A stretch of DNA of 64,000 nt from Pegethrix bostrychoides GSE-TBD4-15B (GTDB lineage Bacteria; Cyanobacteriota; Cyanobacteriia; Elainellales; Elainellaceae), in contig JAHHHV010000074.1 of the NCBI GenBank assembly GCA_019359155.1, forward strand, positions 1-64,000, given 5' to 3'. Shown piece after piece: positions 14,341 to 22,939 of this stretch (the stretch's first letter is position 1; each line of letters opens with the position of its first letter). The position numbers were made by a program, and so were the translations under genes. Under the pieces are notes generated by a model. The model saw only the letters and a program-made list of their open reading frames with translations. It made no database searches and was not told the DNA's origin.

Positions 14341-15294
14341 ATGAGCGAAAATTTGGCTACGAGTCGGACTGCCTCGCGCTGGAAACCCCGGCGCAAGTGG
14401 AGCCAATGGTCTGAACGCCTTGTCTATGTCCTGTTTGGGGCGTTTGCCCTGCTGTCGATTGCCACCACTGCTGGCATTATTGCCTCGCTAGTGTTTGAGG
14501 CCATCGAGTTTTTCAAAGCCGTGCCCTTCACGCATTTTTTGTTTGACGGCGAGTGGACACCCCTGTTTGCCAACCCGCAGTATGGCATCTTGGTGCTGAT
14601 CAGCGCCACGCTCATGACCGCAGCGATTGCGCTCTGCGTGGCGATTCCGCTAGGACTGATGGCGGCTATCTACCTCAGCGAGTTTGCCGCACCCAAGCTG
14701 CGCCGCTGGCTCAAACCCTCACTGGAGCTGTTAGCGGGTATTCCCAGCGTTGTGCATGGCTACTTTGCCCTGATTTTTGTCACGCCAATTTTGCAGGCGC
14801 TGATTCCCGGCGTTGAGGTGTTTAACGCGCTGAGTGCGGGTCTGGTGATGGGCATCGCTATTTTGCCAACGGTGGCCTCGCTCAGCGAAGATGCGATTTT
14901 TGCGGTGCCGCAGAGTCTGCGCCAAGGAGCCTATGCGCTGGGCACAACCCGGCGGGAGGCCATCCAAAACGTGGTGCTGCCGGGGGCGCTGTCTGGGATT
15001 GTCGCCTCCTGCATTTTGGGGATGGCGCGCGCTGTGGGCGAAACAATGATCGTAACGATTGCGGCAGGTCAGAATCCGCGTCCGATCAAACCAGACCTCA
15101 GCTTTCTCGATCCGCGTCTCTCGGTACAGACAATGACTTCGTTTATTGTCCAGGTGAGTCAGGGAGATGCCCCGGTCAATTCAATTGAGTATAAGACAAT
15201 TTTTGCAGTGGGCATGACGCTGTTTATAATCACGCTGTTGCTCAACATCATCAGCTTTTGGTTTGTCAATCGCTTTCGGGAGAGCTACGAATGA
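14341..15294 (+). CDS. pstC: phosphate ABC transporter permease PstC
   Basis: A 317-residue inner-membrane permease with six hydrophobic segments and a cytoplasmic N-terminus. The binding-protein-dependent transport signature is present (LGTTRREAIQNVVLPGALSGI, the EAA loop that contacts PstB). The tail VGETMIVTIAAGQNPRP is typical of PstC. With PstA it forms the channel of the high-affinity phosphate importer. Its stop overlaps the pstA start by 4 bases (ATGA), so the two subunits are coupled. No pstS precedes it, although pstS usually leads this operon. Confidence 0.93.
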   Translation: MSENLATSRTASRWKPRRKWSQWSERLVYVLFGAFALLSIATTAGIIASLVFEAIEFFKAVPFTHFLFDGEWTPLFANPQYGILVLISATLMTAAIALCVAIPLGLMAAIYLSEFAAPKLRRWLKPSLELLAGIPSVVHGYFALIFVTPILQALIPGVEVFNALSAGLVMGIAILPTVASLSEDAIFAVPQSLRQGAYALGTTRREAIQNVVLPGALSGIVASCILGMARAVGETMIVTIAAGQNPRPIKPDLSFLDPRLSVQTMTSFIVQVSQGDAPVNSIEYKTIFAVGMTLFIITLLLNIISFWFVNRFRESYE

Positions 15295-16238
15295 CCCAGA
15301 TCGATCAAGTAGATCAAAGTACGCCAGCTAGTCCGTCTCGGTTCCAGGCTAACTTGGCCCAGCGATATCGGGCCGATCAAATTTTTCAGACTGCGGCGCT
15401 GCTCTCAGTGCTAATTGCGCTGTTTGTGCTAATTATGCTGCTGGGCGATGTCTTCATCACCGGATTTCCGCGTTTTATCCAAGATTTTCCGAGTTTTCTG
15501 CTCTCCTATCCGTCGCGGCGGGCGGCTCAGGCGGGCATCCTGTCGCCGCTGGTGGGCACAATTTGGCTGCTAATACTCACCGGGCTGTTTGCAATTCCCA
15601 CCGGCGTGGGAGCTGGCATCTTCCTGGAAGAGTTTGCGGCCAATACGCGACTAGCGCGGCTGATTGAAATCAATATTGGCAATCTGGCGGCAGTGCCTTC
15701 AATTATTTATGGGCTGCTGGCCTTGCAGGTGTTTGTGCGCTGGATGGAGCCGATTACGGGCGGGCGCAGCGTTCTAGCAGGCGGTCTCACCCTGGCGCTG
15801 CTGATCTTGCCGATTATTATTGTCGCCACTCGCGAAGCGCTGCGCTCGGTGCCCAACAGCATCCGGCAGGCAGGCTTTGCTGTCGGCACAACCCGCTGGC
15901 AGGTGGTGCGGGATCACGTCTTGCCGATTGCGCTGCCGGGTATTTTGACGGGCACAATTTTGGCACTGTCACGGGCAATTGGCGAAACCGCGCCGCTGAT
16001 TACGATTGGGGCGCTCACCTTTATTGCCTTTCTGCCGCCGCTCAGCCCCATTATTGAGGGACTGCGTTCGCCCTTTACGGCCTTGCCGATTCAGACCTAC
16101 AACTGGATTTCGCGGCCTCAGCCGGAGTTTCAAAACAATGCGGCGGCAGCGATTGTGATGTTGCTGATTGTGTTGCTGTTGATGAACGCCACTGCTATCT
16201 ATCTGCGAAATCGGACTCAGAAAATCCGCAATGATTAA
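15291..16238 (+). CDS. pstA: phosphate ABC transporter permease PstA
   Basis: The start is ATG 15291 within ATGA, with GGGAGAG upstream; a longer frame from TTG 15258 runs inside pstC and is rejected. The 315-residue protein has six membrane segments and the EAA loop AVGTTRWQVVRDHVLPIALPGI. AIGETAPLITIGA near the end is characteristic of PstA. It pairs with PstC in the phosphate import channel. pstB follows after a 30-base gap in the same direction. Confidence 0.93.
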   Translation: MTQIDQVDQSTPASPSRFQANLAQRYRADQIFQTAALLSVLIALFVLIMLLGDVFITGFPRFIQDFPSFLLSYPSRRAAQAGILSPLVGTIWLLILTGLFAIPTGVGAGIFLEEFAANTRLARLIEINIGNLAAVPSIIYGLLALQVFVRWMEPITGGRSVLAGGLTLALLILPIIIVATREALRSVPNSIRQAGFAVGTTRWQVVRDHVLPIALPGILTGTILALSRAIGETAPLITIGALTFIAFLPPLSPIIEGLRSPFTALPIQTYNWISRPQPEFQNNAAAAIVMLLIVLLLMNATAIYLRNRTQKIRND

Positions 16239-16268
16239 TCTTTTATTCTTTATCGCTAAATTCTAACT

Positions 16269-17072
16269 ATGGCTCTTACTGCTGCTCTTGTTGATACCGA
16301 TACTGTTCTCAGCGTCGAAAATCTCTCTGTCTATTACGATCGCTTTTTGGCGCTTACACAGGTTTATCTAAATATTCCTCAGCGCTGCGTCACGGCATTC
16401 ATTGGTAGTTCAGGTTGTGGTAAAAGTACGCTGCTGCGCTGCTTCAACCGCATGAATGATTTAACTATGGGTTGCCGAGTTCAGGGAAAAATTAGCTATC
16501 GTGGTACAGATCTATATGCGCCAAGGGTTGATCCTGTTGAGCTGCGGCGGCAAATTGGCATGGTTTTCCAAAAGCCTAATCCGTTTCCCAAATCGATCTA
16601 CGAGAACATTGCCTATCCAATTCGGATCAACGGCTATCAGGGCGATGTCGAAGAACTCGTTGAGCAGTCGCTGCGGGATGCGGCGCTCTGGGATGAGGTA
16701 AAAGACAAGCTGAAGCAAAACGCCCTGTCGCTCTCTGGCGGTCAGCAGCAGCGGCTCTGTATTGCACGGGCGCTGGCGATTGAGCCAGACATCTTGCTAA
16801 TGGACGAACCCTGCTCGGCGCTCGACCCAATTTCAACGGCGCGGATCGAAGATTTAATCAAGCAGCTCAGGACGCAGTACACGATCATTATCGTGACGCA
16901 CAACATGCAGCAGGCTTCACGGATTTCGCAAATGACGGCCTTTTTCAACAGCTCTAGCGGCGAAGCAGGAGCGGGCGCTGGCTACTTGGTTGAATATGGC
17001 ACAACCGAGCAGATCTTCACTGACCCCAGACAAGATCTGACCCGCGATTATGTCAGCGGTCGATTTGGTTAG
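16269..17072 (+). CDS. pstB: phosphate ABC transporter ATP-binding protein PstB
   Basis: A 267-residue ATPase of the phosphate importer. Walker A is GSSGCGKST near residue 46, the Q-loop is [20 protein letters not shown], the signature is [16 protein letters not shown], and Walker B is [13 protein letters not shown], followed by THNMQQA with the switch histidine. [11 protein letters not shown] and TDP near the end are diagnostic of PstB rather than other importers. It completes the pstCAB operon. The protein is peripheral on the cytosolic face. Confidence 0.95.
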   Translation: MALTAALVDTDTVLSVENLSVYYDRFLALTQVYLNIPQRCVTAFIGSSGCGKSTLLRCFNRMNDLTMGCRVQGKISYRGTDLYAPRVDPVELRRQIGMVFQKPNPFPKSIYENIAYPIRINGYQGDVEELVEQSLRDAALWDEVKDKLKQNALSLSGGQQQRLCIARALAIEPDILLMDEPCSALDPISTARIEDLIKQLRTQYTIIIVTHNMQQASRISQMTAFFNSSSGEAGAGAGYLVEYGTTEQIFTDPRQDLTRDYVSGRFG

Positions 17073-17117
17073 CTTCTGCTATTCTATGCCTGTAGTCTTC
17101 TGTGCTGCTTACGGCAG

Positions 17118-18341
17118 ATGCTTATGCGCTGGCGACGTTCATTTCTCTGGTTGCTCTTGGGCTTGATCCTGTCGGTTTGCTTGGCCTGCGATCAGCTGAA
17201 CCTAATCCAGCTCGCGGCTCAGAGAGCGACTCCATCTGCTGAATCACCTGCCGAGTCACCTGCCGAGTCACCTGCCGAGTCACCCCGCCCCGCCTCTGTT
17301 ATCCTGCCCCCCGCAACGCAGGCTGCCCTCGCCGGGCAGGGGCTCGAAAACCCGCCGCGTGGGGATGTGCGGCTAGCCGTGATTAGCGATCTCAACAGCT
17401 CCTATGGCGCAACTGAGTACGAATCAGAGGTCGATCGGGGGATTAATCTGCTGCCGTTCTGGCAACCTGATCTGGTGCTGTGCGGCGGCGATATGGTGGC
17501 TGGACAGAAACCCAGCCTCACGCTAGCTCAACTTGAAGCGATGTGGGCTGCCTTTGATCAGCATGTGGCGGCTCCGCTTCGCAAGTACCAATTACCCTAT
17601 GGCTTTACGGTGGGCAACCACGACGCATCTAGTGCTCAGGCCATTCAGGGCGGCTTTCTGTTCCAACAGGAGCGCGACTACGCCAGCCAATATTGGAATG
17701 ATCCCAAGCATAATCCCGGCATTCAGTTTATTGATCAAAATGAGTTCCCGTTCTATTACAGCTTTGGCTACCAGGGCATCTTTTTTCTGGTCTGGGACGG
17801 TTCCTCCAGCAAAATTCCTGCCGAGAAGTTGGCTTGGGTTGAGCAGTCGCTCGCTAGCCCCAAAGCCCAGCAGGCTAAGATGCGCGTTTTGATTGGTCAT
17901 CTGCCGCTGTACGGCGTGGCCGTGGGGCGGGATGAACCTGGGGAAGTGATGGACAACGCTGATGAACTGCGTGCCATGCTGGAAAAATATCAGGTGCATA
18001 CCTACATCAGCGGCCACCATCATGCCTACTACCCGGCTCACAAAGGTCAGATGCAGTTTTTGCATACGGGCATTTTGGGAGCGGGACCCCGACCGCTAAT
18101 TGGGGGCGAAGCTGTGCCGCGCAAAACAATGACGATTATTGACGTGCAGTTTGACTCGCCAGAGCTAACCCGCTACAGCACCTACGATATGCAAACGCTG
18201 AAGCTCATCCAGGATGACGAACTGCCCCGCTCGCTGACAGCGCATAACGGCCTGCTGCTGCGGCGCGATGTCCAGGATCTAAATGCCGCAGAGCGCCAAG
18301 ACTGTGAGCAAAAGCTAAATTCAGCCCAATGCAGCGCCTAG
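17118..18341 (+). CDS. exported calcineurin-like metallophosphatase
   Basis: The 407-residue protein has a basic N-terminus, a hydrophobic signal (FLWLLLGLILSVCLAC) that may end in a lipidated cysteine, and a linker with four copies of P-A-E-S from a 12-bp repeat. The phosphoesterase domain shows the five metal-binding blocks: AVISDLNSSYG, CGGDMVAGQ, VGNHDAS, IGHLPLYG and SGHHHAYY. It is related to CpdA-like and purple-acid-type enzymes and probably hydrolyses phosphate esters in the periplasm. Its place 45 bases after pstB fits phosphate scavenging. The exact substrate cannot be read from sequence. Confidence 0.85.
   Translation: MLMRWRRSFLWLLLGLILSVCLACDQLNLIQLAAQRATPSAESPAESPAESPAESPRPASVILPPATQAALAGQGLENPPRGDVRLAVISDLNSSYGATEYESEVDRGINLLPFWQPDLVLCGGDMVAGQKPSLTLAQLEAMWAAFDQHVAAPLRKYQLPYGFTVGNHDASSAQAIQGGFLFQQERDYASQYWNDPKHNPGIQFIDQNEFPFYYSFGYQGIFFLVWDGSSSKIPAEKLAWVEQSLASPKAQQAKMRVLIGHLPLYGVAVGRDEPGEVMDNADELRAMLEKYQVHTYISGHHHAYYPAHKGQMQFLHTGILGAGPRPLIGGEAVPRKTMTIIDVQFDSPELTRYSTYDMQTLKLIQDDELPRSLTAHNGLLLRRDVQDLNAAERQDCEQKLNSAQCSA
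17238..17285. repeat. 12-bp tandem repeat, four copies, in frame
   Basis: GCCGAGTCACCT and close variants encode four P-A-E-S units in the linker of the metallophosphatase. Confidence 0.88.
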
Positions 18342-18392
18342 CGCCAGCCGCTTTCGGCTCAGTCGGCATCTATTGAATCATTTATGAATCAT

Positions 18393-19433
18393 TTACTGAA
18401 TTGGCGCAAAGCCTAGTCTAGAAATAATCTGCTTTCCAGAATCAGAAAGCGCCAGATCAACAAACTGCTGCACCGCAGGGCTGGTCTGCTTGGGCACAAC
18501 TAGATATGTGACGCGGCTAATCGGGTAGGTGCCGCTTTTGACGGCGTTTTGGTCGGTCGGGTCAACTCCGTCGATGGAGACATTTCGCACCGTCTGCTGG
18601 TTGGCAGTTTGAGTAACGGTGCTGTAAGTAATGCCGGCTTCACCCAGCGCCTGCAAGAGCGGCGTGGTCTCATCGCGCTGTGCGGTGCTGAAATTTGCGC
18701 CATCGGCTGCAAACGGCTCGCCCAACAGCACCACGTCTTGAAAGAAAGTATGCGTGCCGCTGCTGGCCGCTCGGTTGATCACCCGAATCGGCAGATTGGG
18801 GCCGCCCACCTCTGACCAGTTGGTAATTTTGCCCTGAAAAATTTGCTTGAGCTGGTTGAGCGTTAGCCCGCCTTTGTAAGGATTATTCGCCCCCACAGCT
18901 ACAGCCAGCGCATCGCGAGCAATCGGCACGGCTTGCAGGGTCGTCAACTCATTAGGCTTGAGGGGACGCGAACTGACCGCCATAGATACCTTGCCGTCGA
19001 GTAGGTTTTGGATGCCTGCATTGGTGCCGTTGGGCTGGCCATCTGGAACGCCATAGGTACTGGGAATGCTGGGATTGACTTGTAGATAGGCATTTTGCAG
19101 CTGTTTGATCAGCGCGACGAGTGAAACGCTGCCGTCGATCGCCAGAATGCTAGGGTTAGGCTGTGAGGTGTTGAGGCCGCTGGCGCTTGTAGAATTAGAG
19201 TTGGCGGCAGGAGGACTAGCGGCAGACGGATCTGTTGGATTGCCAGCTTGAGTCCCAGCTTGAGTTCCAGATGGGTTAGTCGCCTGATTCCCGCCGCCCA
19301 AAAATTTTCTGCCTACGAACCAGAGTCCGCCACCCAGCAGTCCTAGCGTAATTAGCGTCGTCAGCAGCAGCGCTGGCAGATCGTTTTTTCCACTCGTCAT
19401 AGAAATCTCGGATGAGGTTGATGCCTCCATCAT
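18393..19433 (-). CDS. PstS/SphX-like phosphate-binding protein, membrane-anchored
   Basis: The 346-residue protein has an N-terminal membrane anchor (ALLLTTLITLGLLGGGLWFVG), a Gly/Ala/Thr/Pro linker, and a PBP-like domain of the PstS type. The ligand-site pattern SRPLKPNE, the hinge block ALAVAVGANNP, LKQIFQGKITNWSEVGG and NRAASSGTHTFF are typical of the PstS-2/SphX branch. It probably delivers phosphate to PstCAB, or acts as a sensor. It is encoded opposite to and downstream of pstCAB rather than in front of it. An internal ATG at 19400 could also be the start. Confidence 0.85.
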   Translation of the reverse strand: MMEASTSSEISMTSGKNDLPALLLTTLITLGLLGGGLWFVGRKFLGGGNQATNPSGTQAGTQAGNPTDPSAASPPAANSNSTSASGLNTSQPNPSILAIDGSVSLVALIKQLQNAYLQVNPSIPSTYGVPDGQPNGTNAGIQNLLDGKVSMAVSSRPLKPNELTTLQAVPIARDALAVAVGANNPYKGGLTLNQLKQIFQGKITNWSEVGGPNLPIRVINRAASSGTHTFFQDVVLLGEPFAADGANFSTAQRDETTPLLQALGEAGITYSTVTQTANQQTVRNVSIDGVDPTDQNAVKSGTYPISRVTYLVVPKQTSPAVQQFVDLALSDSGKQIISRLGFAPIQ

Positions 19434-19567
19434 CGCACTAACTCTAGTTCAAGCTCTAGTTCATCACCTGTTGCGTGAGTCCACTGCAATTATTTTGCGG
19501 AGCGATTAGCCTGATGGTATGTCCTAACTGACGGTTGACAATACTTGACAATATAGGAGATGCAACT

Positions 19568-20611
19568 ATGAGCAGCTACGCAGAAGAACTTCGCGCCACC
19601 GCTCAAGCAATGATGGCTCCGGGCAAGGGCATTCTGGCAATGGATGAGAGCCATAGCACCTGCAACCAGCGATTTGAAAAGCTGGGGATTCCCACCACCG
19701 AGGAACGACGGCGCGCCTACCGAGAGCTAATTTTGACCACGCCCAAGCTGAGCGATTTTATCAGCGGCGCTATTCTCTATGACGAGACAATCCGCCAGTC
19801 TTCGCAGGCGGGTCTGCCGTTTACGCAGATGATGCAAGCGGCTGGATTAATCATCGGTATCAAAGTTGATACGGGAGCTAAAGATCTGGCTGCCTGCGCC
19901 GGGGAAAAGGTGACCGAAGGGCTAGACGGACTGCGGGAGCGGATCGCTGAGTATTACCAGATGGGCGCACGCTTTGCCAAATGGCGAGCCGTGATCACCA
20001 TCGGTAGCCAGATGCCGAGCCTCACCTGCCTTGAAGCGAACGCTCACGCTTTGGCGCGCTATGCGGCACTCTGTCAGGAAGGCGGGCTGGTACCGATTGT
20101 TGAGCCAGAGGTGCTAATCGACGGCAACCACAGCATTCAGCGCTGCGATGAAGTCACCGACCAGACGTTGCAGGTTGTGTTTAGCCAGCTGCGGCTGCAA
20201 AAGGTGGCCTTAGATCAAATGGTGCTCAAGCCCAGCATGGTGATTTCAGGACAGGATTGCGCTCAGCCTGCCAGCGTTGAGCAAGTCGCTGAATTTACGG
20301 TAAACTGCCTGCGCCGCAATGTTCCCGCAACCGTACCGGGGATTGCTTTTCTCTCAGGCGGACAGAGTAATTTGCAAGCCAGCCAGCATCTCAACCTGAT
20401 CAATGCTCAGTATGCCGATCGCCTTCCCTGGCGCGTCACCTTCTCTTACGCCAGAGCGATTCAGCAGACTGCCCTCGAGCACTGGGCCGGTAATGACGCG
20501 CAGATTCCGGCAGCGCAGCAGTTGCTCTACCACCGCGCCAAGCTAAACGGGGCGGCAAGCCTGGGGCAATATAGCGCTGAGATGGAGCAGCAGCAGCCTG
20601 TGCTAGCCTAA
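19568..20611 (+). CDS. class I fructose-bisphosphate aldolase
   Basis: Interconverts fructose-1,6-bisphosphate (and sedoheptulose-1,7-bisphosphate) with triose phosphates in glycolysis and the Calvin cycle. ATG 19568 has GGAG 8 bases upstream; the longer frame from 19535 lacks this. The 347-residue protein shows the class I hallmarks GILAMDESHSTCNQRF, VPIVEPEVLIDG and VLKPSMV, where Lys221 is the expected Schiff-base lysine, and FLSGGQS. The usual family length is about 340-360. It is monocistronic. Confidence 0.93.
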   Translation: MSSYAEELRATAQAMMAPGKGILAMDESHSTCNQRFEKLGIPTTEERRRAYRELILTTPKLSDFISGAILYDETIRQSSQAGLPFTQMMQAAGLIIGIKVDTGAKDLAACAGEKVTEGLDGLRERIAEYYQMGARFAKWRAVITIGSQMPSLTCLEANAHALARYAALCQEGGLVPIVEPEVLIDGNHSIQRCDEVTDQTLQVVFSQLRLQKVALDQMVLKPSMVISGQDCAQPASVEQVAEFTVNCLRRNVPATVPGIAFLSGGQSNLQASQHLNLINAQYADRLPWRVTFSYARAIQQTALEHWAGNDAQIPAAQQLLYHRAKLNGAASLGQYSAEMEQQQPVLA

Positions 20612-20641
20612 ATCACGGCGGTCAGCCACCCGCACGATAGT

Positions 20642-21802
20642 TCAGCTGCCAACAATACCTCTCAAGCCAGCCACCAGCCGTCCCATTCCCTCAGCTACGG
20701 TGGCTGGCTGGAGTGCGCCATAGGCAACCCGCAGATAGCCGCCCGTCAGGCCAAAGGTGCTGCCGGGAATCACCGCGACTCGATACTCTCGAATTAAGCG
20801 CTTGACCAGTTCCAAGTCGTTTATCTCAGTCTGCACCTTGAGCAGCAGGTAAAAGGCTCCGTCGGTAACAGGCACTAAACAGAGATCGGAAATCTGGGCG
20901 AGCTGGTCAAGGCAGATCTGGCGCACTTCAGCCAGCGTTTTGAGATGGGGCTGGCAGTAGGGCCACCCGGCCTGCAACGCCCCAATCGCCGCATATTGCG
21001 AGATCACTGACGGGCAGATCGCCACCGTATCCTGGATTTTTTGGACGGCGCTCAGCAGTGCTGCTGGGATGACCATATAGCCAATTCGCCAGCTGGCAAA
21101 CCCGTAGGCTTTGGAGAGCGAGAATAAAGAAATCGTCTGAGCCTGATTGACAGCAATCGCTCCGGGCGAAAACTGCGGCACTCCGTAGGTGAAATATTCG
21201 TAGGCGGCATCGTGAATGTGATAGATACCGTGAATCTGGCAGAGCGCGTTAACGCAACGCAGATCGGCCTCTGGATAGACAGCTCCCGTCGGATTGTTGG
21301 GCGATACCGTGACGATGGCGCGCGTTCTAGACGTAATGGCCGCCTGAATTGCCGCAGGCTGAAGCTGATATTCGGCGGTGGTGGGGACGAGCACCGGGCG
21401 ACAGTTAGCCATTCGCACCGCCATGTCGTGATTGAAATAGTAGGGCGTTTGGAGAATAATTTCGTCGCCCGGATCGGCAATGGCCAGCACCGCATTGACA
21501 AAGCCCATATTGCTGCCTGCGGTCACCACCACCTGCTGCGCTGCGCCGCCTATACCGTTCTCGGCAGCCAGCTTTGCCTCAATCGCCTGCAACAGCTCCG
21601 GAATGCCAATGACCGCCTGATACTGATGCAGAGTTGGATTGGCTAAAAACCGAGAGAGCTGCTCAATAGCTTCCGGTGGCGGGCCATAGGACACCACGCC
21701 CTGACCAAGCGAAATGGTGCCTGGAGTCTGGCGGATTAGCTCGGCTACCGTGGGAATAATCGGCGGCTGCACAGCCTGCATTCGCAGAGATTCAAAATTC
21801 AT
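20642..21802 (-). CDS. pyridoxal-phosphate aminotransferase, class I/II
   Basis: A 386-residue cytosolic fold-type I aminotransferase. The cofactor lysine is in SLSKAYGFASWRIGY, and upstream VVTAGSNMGF, SPNNPTGAVYP (Asn contacting the cofactor) and YEYFTYG are all in place. The C-terminal domain ends with the RVAYG substrate-arginine region. The subgroup resembles aspartate/aromatic or branched-chain-type transaminases of cyanobacteria; the amino acid handled cannot be fixed. It ends convergently with the aldolase gene, 30 bases away. Confidence 0.85.
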   Translation of the reverse strand: MNFESLRMQAVQPPIIPTVAELIRQTPGTISLGQGVVSYGPPPEAIEQLSRFLANPTLHQYQAVIGIPELLQAIEAKLAAENGIGGAAQQVVVTAGSNMGFVNAVLAIADPGDEIILQTPYYFNHDMAVRMANCRPVLVPTTAEYQLQPAAIQAAITSRTRAIVTVSPNNPTGAVYPEADLRCVNALCQIHGIYHIHDAAYEYFTYGVPQFSPGAIAVNQAQTISLFSLSKAYGFASWRIGYMVIPAALLSAVQKIQDTVAICPSVISQYAAIGALQAGWPYCQPHLKTLAEVRQICLDQLAQISDLCLVPVTDGAFYLLLKVQTEINDLELVKRLIREYRVAVIPGSTFGLTGGYLRVAYGALQPATVAEGMGRLVAGLRGIVGS

Positions 21803-22016
21803 TGCGATTTGGAGATGAACTGCGGAAGCTCAGTTTAAGCCCTTGAAGGAGTTAATGGGGGCAACCTACGGAGGCAGGCTGCAAAACTTCTGGTGAAAAT
21901 TCGATGAAAACTTGCTTTGGATCGCGCAAAACTGGAGACAGCTGGCCTGAAGCAGATGCCCCGCAAGCTGATTCGCAGACCTATTGCCAACCCATCGCAA
22001 ATCATCACAGGACGCT

Positions 22017-22559
22017 ATGAATAGTCGAGCTGGACAGTACAGAGGCAGAAGCAGAGGCAGATATTGGCAGTGGCACTTGATCGGGCTATCGCTGATTGCC
22101 TGCTGGGGCGTGACGCTGATTGCGCCAGTTCCGGTGATAGCACAGGCCGTAGCACAGGCCGCAGCTCAGCCCGAAATCCAAAAGATGGCGGAGCTAAAGC
22201 AGACCGCGAACCGCTGGATTGAGGTCAATGTTGCGACGCAGCGCCTAGTCGCCTGGGAGGGAGCCACGCCCGTCTATGCGATTATCGTTTCGACTGGCAC
22301 GGACGACCATCCAACCTTACCGGGCAGCTTTGCGGTGCAGACCAAACACCGGACGGCGCGGATGCAGGGCGACGACTACGATGTGCCCGATGTGCCCTAT
22401 ACCATGTACTACTCAGGCGGCTACGCGATTCACGGAGCCTACTGGCATCGCCGCTTTGGCACGCCTGTCAGTCACGGCTGCGTCAATGTTGCAGTTGATC
22501 ATGCCAAATGGCTCTATGACTGGGCGGCAGTGGGTACGCCAGTTGTGGTGCATTTTTAA
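22017..22559 (+). CDS. L,D-transpeptidase (YkuD domain), exported
   Basis: ATG 22017 with AGGA 5 bases upstream is preferred to TTG 21984. The 180-residue protein has a signal peptide or anchor ([24 protein letters not shown]). A YkuD domain follows, starting [17 protein letters not shown], with the catalytic block [21 protein letters not shown] (nucleophile Cys, partner His). It should form or edit 3-3 peptide crosslinks, or attach proteins, in peptidoglycan. There is no LysM domain. The gene is alone on its strand between an aminotransferase and a spacer. Confidence 0.9.
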   Translation: MNSRAGQYRGRSRGRYWQWHLIGLSLIACWGVTLIAPVPVIAQAVAQAAAQPEIQKMAELKQTANRWIEVNVATQRLVAWEGATPVYAIIVSTGTDDHPTLPGSFAVQTKHRTARMQGDDYDVPDVPYTMYYSGGYAIHGAYWHRRFGTPVSHGCVNVAVDHAKWLYDWAAVGTPVVVHF

Positions 22560-22939
22560 TTCTGTTTCACCTGGGCGCTGAACTGGGTCTGAACTGGGTC
22601 TGAGATCACAGGCTTTGTCGCAAATTGTCACGGCGCTGCTGTTTGAGCCATCACTGCGCTAGCCTTCTACAGACGGCATGATTGACCCTATGCGAAAGCA
22701 TTCCTCTATGTTCTCAACCTCAGTTCTCAACCTCAGTTCTCAACCTCAACCTCAAATGTGAAATCTCTCAACCAGTCAGGGTTCGGTTATGCAGGGTCTA
22801 GGGAAATCGGGGTTACCTCGGTTTCCCCTATTTTTTGAGTTTGCGCTGGGTTTGCGGCTCAGCTCTGTGAACGGTTCAGCCGTTCTAAAATCAGAATCCT
22901 ATACTGGGAGAAGACGAGGATTTTCGAGGGTTCTGGGTC
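22560..22939. other. spacer with two tandem repeats
   Basis: CTGAACTGGGT is duplicated at 22578-22599, and TTCTCAACCTCAG occurs almost three times at 22711-22755. An in-frame region at 22789 does not look coding. AT-rich segments near 22760-22900 may hold the promoter of the next gene. Confidence 0.6.
22711..22755. repeat. 13-bp tandem repeat, about three copies
   Basis: TTCTCAACCTCAG occurs at 22711, 22724 and, partly, at 22737, followed by CAACCTCAA. Confidence 0.85.

Noticed and set aside
15258-15290. TTG start for pstA
   Set aside because: It lies inside pstC, while ATG 15291 has both the ATGA overlap and a ribosome-binding site.
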